From NCBI GenBank assembly GCA_002914845.1, contig JXTC01000062.1, positions 910,838 through 974,837 of the forward strand: a DNA stretch of 64,000 bases, written 5' to 3'. The first letter of the stretch is position 1, and each line of letters starts with the position of its first letter. The notes below the pieces were generated by a model, which was given only the letters and a program-made list of their open reading frames with translations, was not told where the DNA came from and searched no databases. Positions 12,234-26,354 of this stretch are shown here, one piece after another. The stretch comes from Trema orientale (Eukaryota > Streptophyta > Magnoliopsida > Rosales > Cannabaceae). The position numbers and the translations under genes were made by a program.

Positions 12234-15200
12234 CATTGATCTCGTCCATAGTGTATATGTCTTTATTACGACACTGTAAATTTAAATGTGCATAAGTTAT
12301 ATTCAAATTATGTATTGATAATTAGTATACTAATTATGCAATAAAGATAAATGTTAAGTTAGAAAGTTATACCAAAGTAGTAATATACTTATATGGGTTA
12401 GCGTCCATGACCATTCTCTCATCTTGTGCGTCAAATAGAAACCACACTCTACGTTATTTGGTTGATATGGGTACTACAATTCTAATTGAGTTTTCAATTA
12501 ATATTTGTGAGCAAAAATAAATCCATCTAATCCAATAATGTAAATTAGTAAATTTAAGTTGTACCTTAACCGACTCCCAATCAAGACCATTTTTCTTACC
12601 ACATCTCTTAATTGATGAAAGACTATAAAACAAAAGCATGTTAAAGTATATCAACCATGCATACAACATTGTATTAAATATTGTTATTAATTTTAAATAG
12701 TTTTGATCATACTTACAGTTTGACAAAAGTTCTTGCATCTTTTCGAGTAGGATATCCGAGTGGATCCAAAAAGTATAACACTTTATGAACCGCATTGATC
12801 ACTAGTAATATCCAATGTCTACTATAAAATAATATAATCAAACATACGTATATAGTACATATATCCCAATAACTAGCAAAAATGTTAAAGGGAAGAGAAT
12901 TACCCCGTGTTATATGGTGCTACTAACAATGTGCCATTCATCTCTAGAGTCAAGCGATTCGTAATTTTTCTTATACAATTCTCATCGTTGTAATCTCCAA
13001 CAGTCGATATAAGGGAAGGTTCAATGAAAACTATGATATATGAACCTTCATATTATATAAGTTTGTCATATAATATCCTAAAATAATATACATCATATTT
13101 AATACAAAATATTAAGATATGAAATAAATAAATAACAAGAGTAAAGATATGAAAACTTACTTGATGTAAAATGTAATGCGCGGAGAACCAATCTCAAGGA
13201 AGTTACATGCGATATGTCTTCCTTAACTAAATATGAGAATTGCCCAGGAATTCCACATATCTCATTATCAAAAGTGACATTAATTGAGAAGTTATCATCT
13301 TTCTTCATCACATATTTGTACAAATTCCTCAAGCTTCTCGGAACATTAGGAGGAACATCAATCTTGGATTGTGAGGAGGACTCGGCCGGTCTTGTGCTAG
13401 ACAAGGATGAATATTTGAACTCTTCCCATTGTGGTTGAGTAATAGGCGGCTCTACTTCATTTTGTGTTTGTTTTTTTTTCCCCTTCTCCTTTCGTAAGGG
13501 TAACTGAGATCAAAATATTTACTTAAATAAAATAAGAATGATTGTTTAATTGTCAAAGTAATGAGTATTAGATGTTATATCTCAAATTCGCCTACAATGA
13601 GTATCAACTCGTTAGGCCATAAGACAATTAATCCCGCAGCTTCCACCTCTGTATCCATCATATTCGCCACTGGAATAGGCAACAAAGCTTCGAGGACATC
13701 TGCTTCGACAACAGATACACAGTAATTTCCTACACCTAATGGTACTCTATGAATCATAGGCTCTCTTGTTTGAATGTTGTAACCCGATGCAACAATATCT
13801 AGTGCTAGGTCAACCAACTTACATCGAATATCCTAAAATGTAAATCAAGTATGTGAATTTCATAATATGTATTAAACTAACTCAGACGCAAAAGTTATGA
13901 AACTAAGATAATACCTTGGAAGTTCCCACTTTCAGAATTGAGCACCAGGGGGCGTAGCATGAATTTGAATATCAGGTGGCTAAGGAATACAAATATCTAG
14001 TGGCTGAGGAAAATATGGCTGAGGTAGTGGCAGGGGAAAGTATGGCTCAGGTGGCTATTGTGGAAAATGTGACTCAGGAGCCTATTGGGGAAAGTGTGAC
14101 TCAGGTAGTTGGGGAGTTGACTCTTAATAGGAGGTACTAAATAACTTAGCCTCTAATTTCCGAAGGTGTCTTTTTTTATTATCATATTTACTTTGCATGT
14201 TTTAAAATTGTATCTTCCATTGATTTTCTTTCTCCCGTTGGAAAGTGAACTGTTGTTCTAATAATGCTCTTAGCCCTACCTGAGATCTGTAGAATATATC
14301 CCTCTGATTTACATAGGCTCCTACAGATTTTATATAACCAGAGTACTCAGGTGCCCCCAAAGCCTGAGTTAAAATATCATATGAGCCAATTTTCAGAATC
14401 TTTCCTCGGGACCTTATATCATACAACTCATCCTACATGAGATACTAAATTAGTTAAATATAGAAACCAACATACAAACTAAGATTTTAAACAGAAGTAT
14501 GAAGAACTTACAATTCGTTCTCCCATAACTTGAGCCGCAGGATTGAGATATTCTCCCATACTATCATGATGTGTAGCTTTCCATAATTTTGCCTGCTCTA
14601 TTTTATCAGTCACATGTATTTTCTTAAGTTCTTTTACAACAGTTGCAATTTTTTTCCTAGATGTGCGATGAATATACTCATTATATTTTATTCTTCTCTG
14701 TTGTTGGACCACCCTTTTCGCTTATGAATATATTACCAAAGATTAGTATCAAACTAAAATAGATAAGTTATGAAAATGCTCCCTATATAACTTATCATAT
14801 TATACCTAAAATTCTGGGGATAGTCAATCTGCAACAAATGTAACCCAATCATCTGAATATATGCTTGCAAATGATAGTGGGTGAGTCAAAGCCGTAAGAT
14901 TCTCCTCCCTATATTTAGCATCCTCCGTGTACTGTATATTATACCTGAGGTTAAGTAGTTTTTAAATTGACGCAATTTTTTCCCCACAGATTGCATTACA
15001 AAGGATTTACATTCCTTTGCTATGATATATATACACTGCAAATTATTCAAATTAATACTTACAACAACATAAAACACTTATCGTATAGAATTCAAGTCTA
15101 ATTAAGCATATTATTACTTACCACAATATCATCCCAAATCTTTCCTTAGAGATCGCCCTCCACCTTGGTTCATTCAATTGTCATGTGACAATGGTGATAG

Positions 15201-15435
15201 GAACTATAGTACGAGCTAAGATACCTAAGTAAGTCTTTAGCTCGGTGGTGACATCCCTGGTTGGTTATCCAAGGGCATTACATTCTACCATAAGTCGATT
15301 CCCTTTGGATCTCCTTTTGAGAATTAATTTACATAATGTTGCACTTCTTCACGCCTTTTTTTCATACGCATCTATGTATTCTTCCTCCTCAGTTTCTTCA
15401 TCATAGACATCATCTTCATCATCTCTTCTCGCCAT
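12190..15435 (-). pseudogene. TnpA-like transposon protein with Ulp1-type (C48) protease domain
   Basis: A multi-exon gene on the minus strand of the CACTA element. Order: an acidic N-terminus (MARRDDEDDVYDEETEEEE) at 15435; a plant Ptta/En/Spm (Transposase_24-like) region at about 14712-14202, including KLWKATHHDS and LTQALGAPEYSGY; a middle region at 13817-13575 (VEADVLEALLPIPVAN); a linker at 13404-13190; and a Ulp1-like cysteine protease at about 12830-12200. The protease shows HWILLVINAVHKVLYFLDPL (catalytic His and Asp) near 12815-12755 and QPNNVECGFYLTHKMRE (Gln, Cys) near 12465-12415. Decay is visible. Three stops interrupt the first 90 or so codons after KKA, at positions where relatives have codons such as CGA or CAA. 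A missing base just after MRE breaks the frame before MVMDANPYKYITTL. Not functional as written. Confidence 0.8.
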
Positions 15436-16721
15436 CAATCCGAAAACAAAACACAATAGTTAGAAATAGATAACAAGATAAACAAAATAAAATTAATATT
15501 CATACGTATATTAAATAAACACCGATACAACCAATCTAAACACCATAATCTATTCAAGCTCATATACCAACATTTCTCAATCATTTTCGATGTCAATATA
15601 TTAACATAATCATACAAACATATTCATATTTAATGTAATAATATTTCATACAAACTTTCATCCACTAACCAAGCATCTAATTGATATAATTATCTCTAAT
15701 TTAACAATAATTAAGCAAATTATAATCGCATTAACCATATTCAAGAGTTTCAACTCAAAAATCATCAAAACTATACATTAACTAAAAAACTATTACATAT
15801 TCTACAAACCAAGTGTCAAAAGTTCATATTAATCTCTAAGTTAATAATATTCTATGACAATATAATCAAATTCATTACTAAAATTATATTAACTATATTA
15901 TAAAACATTATAAACATTACACATTACCACAAATTATAACCTAATACATATAGAAAAATTTTAACCTACATTGTACAAACTTCTCTCATATAACAATTAC
16001 TAGTATAAAGGAATTAATTTAAAATCTAAAATTATCATTCAAACTAACTTAAAAAATAAATTTAAAAAATTCGAGAAAATAGGAAAAAAATCAGAAAAAT
16101 ACCTAAATTGCTCAAAATAGCTTGTTTGAAGTAAAAATTGAAGGAGAATCCACTATATCAGATCAAGAACGAATCTAATATATATGAAAAACAAAAAAAA
16201 AATCACATACTAGTCGGATTTTATAGCAGTGAGCCGAGAAAATTTAAAATCTTTCTAGAACAAAATAGAGCTACAAATACTTATAAATTTGAGAAGATAA
16301 TCTAATAGAAGTGTTGGGCTTATCAAAAGGAAGAAAATACACCCAAAATCATCCAAAATAGTGGTGATTTGGCTGAAAAACTTGAAGGTGGCGACAGAGG
16401 AGGTGATTTCGCACTCTCAAGTTCTATCGGGACCGAGAAAGAAGAAGTGTTGGGGCCAAACTTAGCCCCAGCATTTAAGCGGCTACCACGTTGCTTCTAG
16501 GCGGAGCGACCAGGTAGATGTCTAAACGACATTCCACGTTGCTCCTACCAAAAGCGACGTAGTATATCATTGTGCCACGTTGCCTATTTAAAAAGTGACG
16601 TAGCATTGTCACATACCTCGTCATTTTTCTCCCACTCGACGTGGCATACAAATCACGTTGTTTTTCCCAACAAATGACGTGATTCAAATGATGTTAAATG
16701 TCATTTTTTTTAGTAGTGATA

Positions 16722-19700
16722 CACTTTTATTTTCTGTTTTTTTTCCCAAATGAATAGAGTGGAATTTTCACATAAAAAACAAAAGTATATTCAAATGAGA
16801 GTCTCAATTAATTTTGCAAGACTCACTATTAGCTCGATTTATATGAAAGTTAAAGTCACAATTACATAACAATTAGCATTTTCCATAAACACGAATACAA
16901 CAACTTCGTCCCACTACACTCCTCCATTCAAGGAAAAGGTCGGAAAAAATGGATACAATTGTGCTTGTAATACTGCAAAATGCAGGTTTTCTTTTTCTAC
17001 TAAATTGTATTTTATATGTGTATATATATATATGGCAAAAGCCAAATATGTTACCTGGTAGGCTGGTACAAGCTTAAATAAAGTTTAAAATGAATCGAAC
17101 TTGATTAGGGCTGTATTATATAAATATACACTAGTGAATGGAAATATAAAAGTGCAACGCAACAAGAGTACGAGACTTCCTTCCCTGGATACACCTAGTA
17201 ACCAAAAGGGTTCTTCATTCATATTATCTTTTTTATATATATATAGATTGCCAATCTAGTAGGTATTTTTCTTTTTTATATATATATATAAATATGCTGA
17301 TTTGTTTGATACACCACCATCTGATCAAACCTTGGATTTTGTATGTCATTATGTTAATCACACCTTTCTTTCATCTCCCTTTTACTAATTTGGGTTTTGG
17401 TTAGTTCGCCAACTCTATTTGACTATTCAAGATGCGCATTTGGGAGAGAGGACCAAATCCCATAAGGAGTTACATACATATATAGTGTATACTATATACA
17501 CATATATTTAATGTGAAATTTGGAGCGTCTAAGTCATTACTTTCCACTTACTCATTTCCCAATCAAAAAAATAAAATATTATGTATATACTCAATTTTTG
17601 GATTTTTATCGAAAAAGCACTGATTAATTAATTAAAAGGGTGTCATTTGCATACTAGTACCATTCCTCAATGATTGCCACTCGTTCCACTTGGGAGTTCC
17701 GAATCTTGCAGGGGACCCTTTCTTCTTCTTCCCTTAAAAATAGGATTTAACTTTTGCAATCTATTGGTCTAAATTATTATATTTGGTTTGATGATACTCA
17801 TCATTTCCCCACAACCCTCTAAAAAAAATATATGGTTGAAATTTGAATATATAAACTCTATATTATTATATATGTATATATATATATATATGTAAATGGT
17901 ATGAGGAGTTTCTTTCTTATGGAACAAGGTTGTCACATTATCAAACAATGTTCATTTAACGACAAAGATGTATTTGTTCACAACTTCATCGGGGGAGAGA
18001 GAGAGAGAATGGGAAAAGAAAGATATGGAAAAAAGAAAAAGGAAAATATAGTAGCCACCCCAAAATGGGCAGCGGGCAACATGTGTCCGGCTTAACAAGA
18101 ACGAAATATTATAGTAATAAAGGTAAGAGTTATTTTTTTTTAAAAAGAAAAATCAACTTTCATTTAATCTTAATGCAGCAAACCGCGTACGTAACTTCTT
18201 TGTTAATGAGAACACAAGTAATTTATATCAACTCAACAAGTATAAATCATATATATCAAATCAGCTCGAAATAAAGTAATGTCTAGAATATTGCTATTAA
18301 TAATTATAATCATAATTAATTTTGAATGGAACATGTATTTATGATCATATGTAGTTCAGGATTTAATTAAGTAACATCCTCTTTTTCCACTGATCATCAA
18401 AATTATGGAATTAAGTTAAAGTTAATCTCAGATTTTCAGATCTCTATGCAGGCTATACACAGATTTTATGAACTAATTAAACAAAAGTTAGTACATCAAA
18501 TAATTTGGAAGTACTTTTTTCAATTATTAAACAAAAATACCTTTTTATAGTTATATATATAAATAGTCATAATAAGTGGCCCAAATATATATTTTCAAAT
18601 TAAAAATAAGTATTTTGGGTCACTTATTATACCTATTTATATAAAGAACAAAATATTAACCCATTATAATGTATAGTTATATATAATAAGTGATCATATG
18701 TTTCATTATCTTCAAACTTAACACAACCCAACTTTATTATTATCTAAAAATCTATTAGGGAGGGAGTGACTATATGTGGATAGCGAAGTGGTCCAAATGA
18801 AATGGTATCCTAACTTGGAATCCAAATTCCAAATACTGATTCCTCAAGGATCTGTGATTTTGTTGAGTAATGTGCGTGTGTGATGAGTTGTGTGTTTTGG
18901 CTTTCTCTTCTTTTTTAATTATCCCAAAAAAAGACCATATGAAAAATTGCTAATCAATCTCACAGTATATAGCTTTTTCTTACAGAGAGTGGTCTCTGTC
19001 ATTAGGTTATATCCATCAACTGGCTAATATGAAAATTAAATTAGAACTACTTGAGTATGTGTGTGACACCAACCCACCACCCACTTCAAATTAGGCCCTA
19101 AATCTTTTTGTGATGTTAATACTTCCATACAAGATCATTGCCACATATGAGTATCAATAGCCTACGTAACTAAATTCTACGGTGAATAATTAATCAATTA
19201 TAGTTGCTTTCAAAAAAAAAAAAATTAATCAATTATAGTTAATCTTATCTAGTTAGGCCATTAGTTAAGATGTTGATATTATATAATCCTATTTAGTATT
19301 GAGCAACTAACTCCACCAGTTTTGGAACATTATTATTGTACAATGAGAGATCTCTCTCAATCAGTGCTAGCTGCTTACATAGCATGCATATCCAACCTTT
19401 CTGTCCTAATCACCTCCAACATATTATTAATCTTTAATGGAAGTTGAAATCCCACCCATATGTTTGGAATATTGATGCTTAATCATATTCTTATCACCTA
19501 GTCTGGACCATGCCATGCATTAACAATTAATAACAGCCATAATTAATTGTGGTAGTAATTTAGTGAATTATTTTGATCAGATGATACATGATTAAGGTCG
19601 ATATGACAAGGACCACTAAATTATAATAACGATTTTGTTGGAATTTTGTGTGAAATTCAAATTTGTAGTTGCTGAAAAGTACTCTAAGAAAATAAATTTA

Positions 19701-21535
19701 GCATGGAAGACTCTAGCAGTATAAAAGTTATAGTTAGTTCTGAGCATAAATTTAGCAAGTTGCCTTAATATATTCCTTTGCATGTACCTTTCTCTCATTC
19801 TTGTCGAGATATAATCTCTTCACAATATTCATATTTGAGTATTATAGTAATTACAGATTCAACAAAACTCTTTCGAAATTAATTGAGATCTACACTATAT
19901 TATACGAAATTACACTTTTACCACACTTCTAAGATGTTAGTTCTGCTTGTACCGCTGTTCAAATTGTAAAAATGAAGGCTTTGGACTTCGATCCAGGAGA
20001 ACGGACGCACATGTTTTATATGTATACAGATTAATAAGCAGGAAGTCACACAACTTATAAAACGCGACGTGACCATTGAACTTAAGAGTCAGTTCTGGGA
20101 GAACATTTGTCCTAGTAGTGATATAACTGAATTGAAGGGGAGGAATCTTTGAGTTGAGTTGTAAAAACTGTTTAATTTCATGAAAATGCATAAGTTTTTG
20201 TTTAAGGTATTACCTATTCCATGCATGTTCCTTTCGTTTTACAGAAGCTTTGGCTTTATTTGGAATTTTGATTTTTGGTAAGAAAGAAAATAAATAGTGT
20301 GGAATTTTATCTTCGTTTGATTGGATTTTATAAAAAATAGTAAAGAAAAATTTGACAAAGAAAGTGAGGGATGTTTTGAGTAATTTTCAAGGTTAGATTA
20401 TAATAATAAAAAAAATCATAAAAGAGAAAACTTTGAAAAAGAAATCTTTTAGGATTTTAGGAAAAAAAAAATGATGCTAAAGGGCATCATACGACATTCA
20501 ATATCACATGATGTATTACAAGTTGATTATTATTACACTTCAGGCAGGACCTATGTAAGATTCAATTTATTAATTATCACCTAATAATAAAATTACACCT
20601 ATATTCTTCCTCAATAATTGTTCTATCGCGATCTCCATCTTACCGGAGAAAGAGGTCCTTTTAATCTCCCTCTTCAGTAGAAATTTTCTAGTTTTTTTGT
20701 TTTTTCTTCTAATAATCATTCCTTTTGTGTAAAGGTCTTATTCCATAAATTTATTCTTATCAGAATTTTGTCCTACCAGATTCTAGATCTGTGTAGATTT
20801 TATTTGTTTCTTTTATTGTTCTATCATATTCTAGATCTGTGTAGGTTTCGTTTATTTTATTTCGTTTTCTTTTTTATTTTGTGTTTTTCTTTTATATCTG
20901 AATCTTTTATGATCCAAATATAGAAAAAAATTTAATATAATATGATTCACCAAGACGGAGTATATCGAGGTTAATGTTTTGTTTTGAAATGATGAAGATT
21001 TGAAATTTGTGATTTCTCTGAGATTCCTTGTCCATGTGGTAGAAACAACGTTATTGTGGGTATGGTGAACTCCTTTAACGGTATGTCTAGCAATACAGTT
21101 GGTTATACGAGCTTTTTGTTAAGATATAGTAGTAATGACTCTTGTCGCTTTATCTTTCGCTCTAGTAATGAAGTAGCCCATACACGTCCTAAGATAGTTT
21201 TTTTAGTATTCATAGTTTGTTTTGTCATTGAAAAATTACTTATTATAATATTCATGTTGTATCAATTGGTTTATTTTAATAATAAATTTCATTTTTACCT
21301 TGCTCTTAGAAAAAAATTTTCCCATTTTTTTCCCCTTCGACTTTTTCTGCTAAAATCCAAGTTTCATACATAGCCTTAAGCTATATTGAAATTAAAAAGA
21401 GCTGCCACGCTTTATAGTCCAGTTATTAGTATAATCTGGCCTAAACATGAATACTTTTGACAGCATTGCCAATTGGCCATGTAATATATAAAGAACAATA
21501 AATTTTTTTTTATTTTTTATTTTTACAATAATGGT
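16722..21535. other. Gene-free stretch
   Basis: AT-rich intergenic DNA. It holds TA tracts near 17020, 17275 and 17875, and a short hairpin at about 18563-18650 (tagtcataataagtgg with its complement). An open frame at 20191-19937 (minus) contains LPELTLKFNGHVAFYKL, faintly like part of an aspartyl protease, but it is too weak to call. Confidence 0.4.
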
Positions 21536-21775
21536 GGTTACAAGCTTAATCTAGTTATTAACCACACTAATTTCCAAAAAAGCAAAAAAGAAGGAGAGAG
21601 AGAGAGGTTACAAGCTTAATCTGGCTAAAAGCTTAATCTGGTTATTAAGCACCCTAATTTCCAAAAAAGCAAAAAAGAGGGAGAGAGAGAGAGAGAGAGG
21701 TTACAAGCTTAATCTGGTTATTAACTACACTAATTTCCAAAAAAACAAAAAAGAGGGAGAGAGAGAGAGATTCAA
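21536..21775. repeat. Minisatellite, three units of about 70-90 bp with GA tracts
   Basis: Units begin at 21537, 21607 and 21699 with ggttacaagcttaatct, run through ctaatttccaaaaaa and end in a (GA)n tract. The middle unit is longer because it repeats the word aagcttaatctgg. The array lies just beyond the 3' end of the first trehalase gene. Confidence 0.85.
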
Positions 21776-21827
21776 CGGCTAGCTTGCGAATCTTCCCATA
21801 TTTAATTTTAAGTTCTTTCTAAGAGCA

Positions 21828-24800
21828 TTAACAATCCATCCTTAGGTCTTCAGGCCATCCAAACTCTTCCAACAATGCCAACACTACTCCATTTGACCAA
21901 CCAAAACCAGTCTGCAATGTTGTAACATTAGAAGAAAAAGAAAATTTTATTATATTTTTTATATGGCAATAGAACATTTTTATTTTCTTGTTCTTGAGAG
22001 TAAAATTAAGGAAAGAATAAAGATGTTCTCAAGATATTGTTTGAGGAAATCTTATCGATTCATTTTACTTTTAAAAATAAAACATGAACTAGTTTGCATG
22101 AAATAAAGCAATGATAATTACACACAGGAAAAAAAAAAAAAAAAAAAACCTATAAAACAGTTATGATAGAGTCAGACCTGGGGCACATATTCACCACCAC
22201 CTCCAAAGTCTCCACAATGTTCCACATTGTATTTCTCATGCATAGTTCCTGTTCTCTTGTAGGCCACGTAATTGGTTCTGATCCACCTCACAGCAATATC
22301 CTCAGCCGTTGATCTTGCTTCTTTTGATCCAGATTTTGCCAAACCTTCAATTATCATGTGTTGGATTGGAGCCCAGCCATTTGGAAAGTCCCTATTTTCG
22401 TTCATATACAAGGCCATAGAAGATTATTAAAATATTAATGCTCTAATTAAGCATATTATTCCCAGAGTCATAATAATGGTCTTACCATTGTTCTCCTGAG
22501 TTTATCAAAGATGTGGCTATCCCGGAGGCACATACCAGTCCTGAACTTTGAAGACTTCTCATGACTTTGTCCACCAGAAAACCGTCTTCATATCGAAAAC
22601 AAAGTAAAAGAAAATGAAGTGAATTAAAAAGGGTATTTTCCCATATGTCTATGTAGCTCGAGAACTAAACACAACCATACCAATTACATAACACGATCAA
22701 TTCTCACATGTTTTGTTTAGTCTTCATGTTGATGAATTGGTTTAATTATGAGTCCAAAGAGAAGTAACATAAGTAACCAGGATTCAGTTTTATGCCGTGA
22801 AATAATGACGCATCACGGTATATATGACAGTTGAATAAAACTAGCATATGCTAAAAAAGGGGATAACCTGAGTCTTACCTATGGCTACAATACTATAAGA
22901 CAGTTCACTACTATGTGACATTTTTAGTGCACTGCAACAGAGACAGAGGCACATTATTCTTAGGAGGGACTTGAGCCACACTCAGTTTTATTTTCTTTTT
23001 AAAAAAAGCCTAGTTATTTACATGTATTTATAGTTTTCTTAGCTTAAATTATATACAAAGTCTCCGCTCAAAAATAGAAAAAATTATAGAATATTCCACA
23101 CATAAAATGGATAAAATATAATTTTAGCCCTTGGTAAACAAAAATCTTGGCTCTGTCCCTGATGCAATATAACGACTTATCACCAATGACGATAAATAGC
23201 ATTTTTCTCAAGTTTACCACTTTCCTTACGGTAAAGTTGGGAGAGAAAAGAATGTGACTAAAATCTATAAAAGTAGTATAAAAGATTAGGCCATTGTTAG
23301 AATTCTTGTACTTTTCCTCTGTTGAGAGCTCTCTTTAGACCATAATGTTTCAAAGGTTTTCTGAATCTATCAGGAAATGTGAGCTTATGTCTGCCACATG
23401 CATCTAGGTTGTGAAAGACGCCAATCTTCAAAGAATATCGGACTGATCACCTTCATCACCAGCTCAACTTGGGCCTGAATGTCTGAGAATGGTTTGGGCT
23501 CAAGCTAGGCCAATGGCCCAACTTTGATCACGACACAAGACATGCATGAATATATAGGAAATACAAGTTATGCAAGATGAACATTAGTCATTAGTACCAC
23601 ACAAACCTGAGTGAAACGACTCAATCCATAAGGGAATGAAGTTGGAAGCAAATATTTTCTGGTTCTGGTTCCCAGCTTCCCATGTTTGAGCATCCTAAGT
23701 ATCAAAATGGAGAAGATCAGAAAAAGTGGTTAAAATCAATAAATCATAATTGATAAATTTCACAATTTTCAGTTACAAAAAAGTGTTACTACAAACTAGT
23801 AACACCTTGCAAGAGCTATTGCTGAGCCAGTAATCAAGCCATTGTCCCATCTCTGCATTCCAGAAAACAGATTCCATTGCCTTCTTTCTCACTAGAGAAG
23901 CCTCCGAAAACCGCTCAGAGATGATGCAATCTCCTGTAACTTTTGCCAAGAAGGCAATATTCAGCTCCATCTGACCAAGCAACAGAGGAAATATATTAGT
24001 ATGGATGAACATGAATTTAGGCCTCTTCCATAAATAACTCTGAGCCACATACCCCAAGTATGAAAGTATTTAAATCCACAGGTAAGATTGAAGTTGTAGC
24101 CAATGTAGCAAAATCTTTGTGGTCCCTGCAACAAAACAACAATGGAAGACTGAAAGTCATATATGCATATATATATATATATATATATATATAACGATCA
24201 CTTACTGCAATGTCTCATCACTAGTGATGCATTACTATATATGTGACAGTATCTATAAAAGTAACATAGGAAAAAGGAAACTTAAAATCAATACACTACC
24301 TTTGTAAGTAATTGCATCACTAATGGTAATAAATAGTTATTTTCATGACTTAATAGTCAATACCTCATCCATCTTGTACTAAAATCCCATCCAGACTCAG
24401 CGGCTGAAGCCACTTCACGGTAAAAATGCTGCTTATCAGAAGCATTTGAGATCTTGGAAGCAGATTCTTTGTCCTAAGAGAAATTTAAAGAAAAAATGTG
24501 TAAATTGGATACCATTTTTATTCAACCATTAATAAAATCTTGAGCTTATTCAGCTGCATAAAAAGAGTACCACACACAATGGTTGAAGACTCAGGCCTAG
24601 GTTTGTTCCACATAGCATAATATCGACTTAAAGTATGACCACTTGCTTCAGCATCTTGAATTGTCACACTATGTATACCTTCAACAGCAAAACATATAAA
24701 AAGTTAAAACCAACTGAAATATGATTAAAAGGGATTCAAAAAGATAATAGTGTTTTGGATAGAAAATTTTAAAGAAAAAATGTATATTATAAGCCAAAAA

Positions 24801-26354
24801 TACCTGAGTTCCAAAATTGGTATTCTTTTATTAGAGCAGGAAGAGACTTTCGAGCCAATTCATGATCCTGAGTCCTCTTGTATATTTCACAAACCATGGC
24901 ACTAAGTAGGGGAGGCTGGCTGCAAAAGTTGCCTCAAACTCGTATTGAATCTAACTATATATTAAGCCAATAATAATATAGTAAAAAGCATATGCATTGT
25001 ATACTGGCAAAGATGTTTTAATAACAAGTGAAGGAAGGTACGAGTATTAAATAAATTAATAGAAACACAACATGAGAGCATGTTTTTGCTTGCAAATTCA
25101 ATAATTAATATTATGCAGGACCATTTCTCACATTTCAATTGACAAAAAATGACTTAAGAAATTAAGGGGGCAAACAAAATGAATGAACAGAGTAAGTAGA
25201 CAGGACAAGTAGAAAACAATGCCAAAATGACTTAGAAACTAGAAAGAGAGAGAAAGAAGCATGAAGCATTATAACACACCTCCTAGTGGTGTAGTAGGCC
25301 CTTGCCCCATTGAGTACGTAACCATATTCTTCTATAAGGCAAATGAGATTAGTCGCAATTGCTTTTGCTGTATCATACATTTTACTTGCTAGTAACCCCC
25401 TATACAAAAAAAAAAAAAACCAAAACTGATCAAGAATCTTAATAAGACCAAAAATAAAAGAAATTTCACGCTAATTATAAAATAATCCTCTAATTCTCTA
25501 TTGTTTAACTATGTACTTGAAATAAAGTCAAGAACTTAGTTACATGCACTACAATTACCGGAAAAAAAAAAAAAAGAAGACTAGTTCTACCCTCTTTTGA
25601 GGAGAAAATGCATAAAAACACACTAAACTTTGAATTGAATGTTTTCAAAATGTGAGTAATTCTAATATGATAAGATATTCAGAAAAACGACTTATCGTGA
25701 CAACATAATCAAAACTAACCTAATAACCCAATAAGAATCCCAATAGTAAACCTCCCTAAACCGGGAACCGGGAATCATGACCGGCTGAGGCAGAGGAAGC
25801 AGCGTATGCAACTCCGGCCGGTCACGAACCTCACTGGAGACTTTCCGGCTCAAATTCTTCCAAAGGGAGTGAACCTCCAATGCCCAACTCCTCACTTCTT
25901 GATTCTTCACCTTAGGCAAGAACCCTTCTGGCTCTGGGACATAATCCTCTGGCTCTGAGTACACCAAATCCTCCCCTGCACCCTCAAAGTACTTCTCTAA
26001 ATACTCGTTCAAATCCTCAACCGAAACCGACCCGTTTTCACCCCTAGTAAGCCGATCAAAACCATCCTCCGCGGCCGGCAAATCATGCTTTAACGACAAA
26101 TCAACGTAAAGTTTGGGGTCAAAGTTGAATTTTCCGAAAGTTTGGAGTGCGGTTTCTTGGACCCTTTCAAGAAAGCTGACCAATGGGGTTGTGGGAACCA
26201 CGGGACCGGAATCAGAACTGCATGACGATGAGGCTTGTTCGACATCTTTTATCGGAAAAGGATTGTCGTTTGAAGAGATTGCTAATGGGTTCTCGGAATG
26301 GGATTGATTAGGAGTTAGAGAGTGAGGATGAAGAAGATGATTGGGAGTGGACAT
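21828..26354 (-). CDS. TRE1: Trehalase (GH37), copy 1
   Basis: Hydrolyses alpha,alpha-trehalose to two glucose molecules. Eleven exons (minus): 26354-25720, 25399-25280, 24919-24804, 24678-24578, 24473-24364, 24125-24053, 23970-23806, 23694-23607, 22585-22486, 22391-22178, 21911-21828. They total 1806 nt, giving 601 residues, a normal plant trehalase length. Trehalase signature 1 is PGSRFREVYYWDSYW at residues 195-209. Signature 2 is QWDFPNGWAP at 502-511, followed by GGGGEY at 566-571. By analogy to E. coli Tre37A (Asp312, Glu496), the catalytic pair would be Asp354 in SGWDFSTRW and Glu555 in HEKY. The protein starts MSTPNHLLHPHS and lacks the hydrophobic N-terminal segment of copy 2. An in-frame ATG nine codons upstream (26381) would add only a short MFFVFFFPI stretch. 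The frame is fully open, so it is probably functional. It is the downstream member of a tandem pair. Confidence 0.96.
22938..23161. mobile_element. hAT-like MITE in intron 8 of trehalase copy 1
   Basis: The ends CAGAGACAGAGGC and, in complement, CAGGGACAGAGCC form terminal inverted repeats of the plant hAT type. The 224-bp insert lies in an intron of about 1 kb, which explains why this intron is longer than its counterpart in the second gene. Flanking 8-bp duplications are not exact (both contain tgcaa). Confidence 0.5.

Larger units (their letters stand above)
11471..16718 (-). mobile_element. CACTA (En/Spm-type) DNA transposon, decayed
   Basis: A 5.2-kb element. The right end reads TTTTTTTTAGTAGTG, the complement of a CACTACTAAAA terminus. 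The left end CTATTATAGAAATTATTTT matches it if the first two bases (CA) are lost. ATA flanks both sides (11468-11470 and 16719-16721), which fits the 3-bp target duplication of CACTA elements. Both ends carry subterminal repeats of a GCGACGTGG-like word in both orientations (11490-11700 and 16480-16690), the usual transposase-binding region of this superfamily. The only gene is a TnpA-like/Ulp1 gene on the minus strand. No TnpD (Tnp2-type) transposase was seen, so the element is probably non-autonomous. Confidence 0.9.

Noticed and set aside
19937-20191. Minus-strand frame with LPELTLKFNGHVAFYKL, faintly like an aspartyl protease
   Set aside because: Lacks the catalytic motifs and neighbouring exons; the likeness is too short to support a call.
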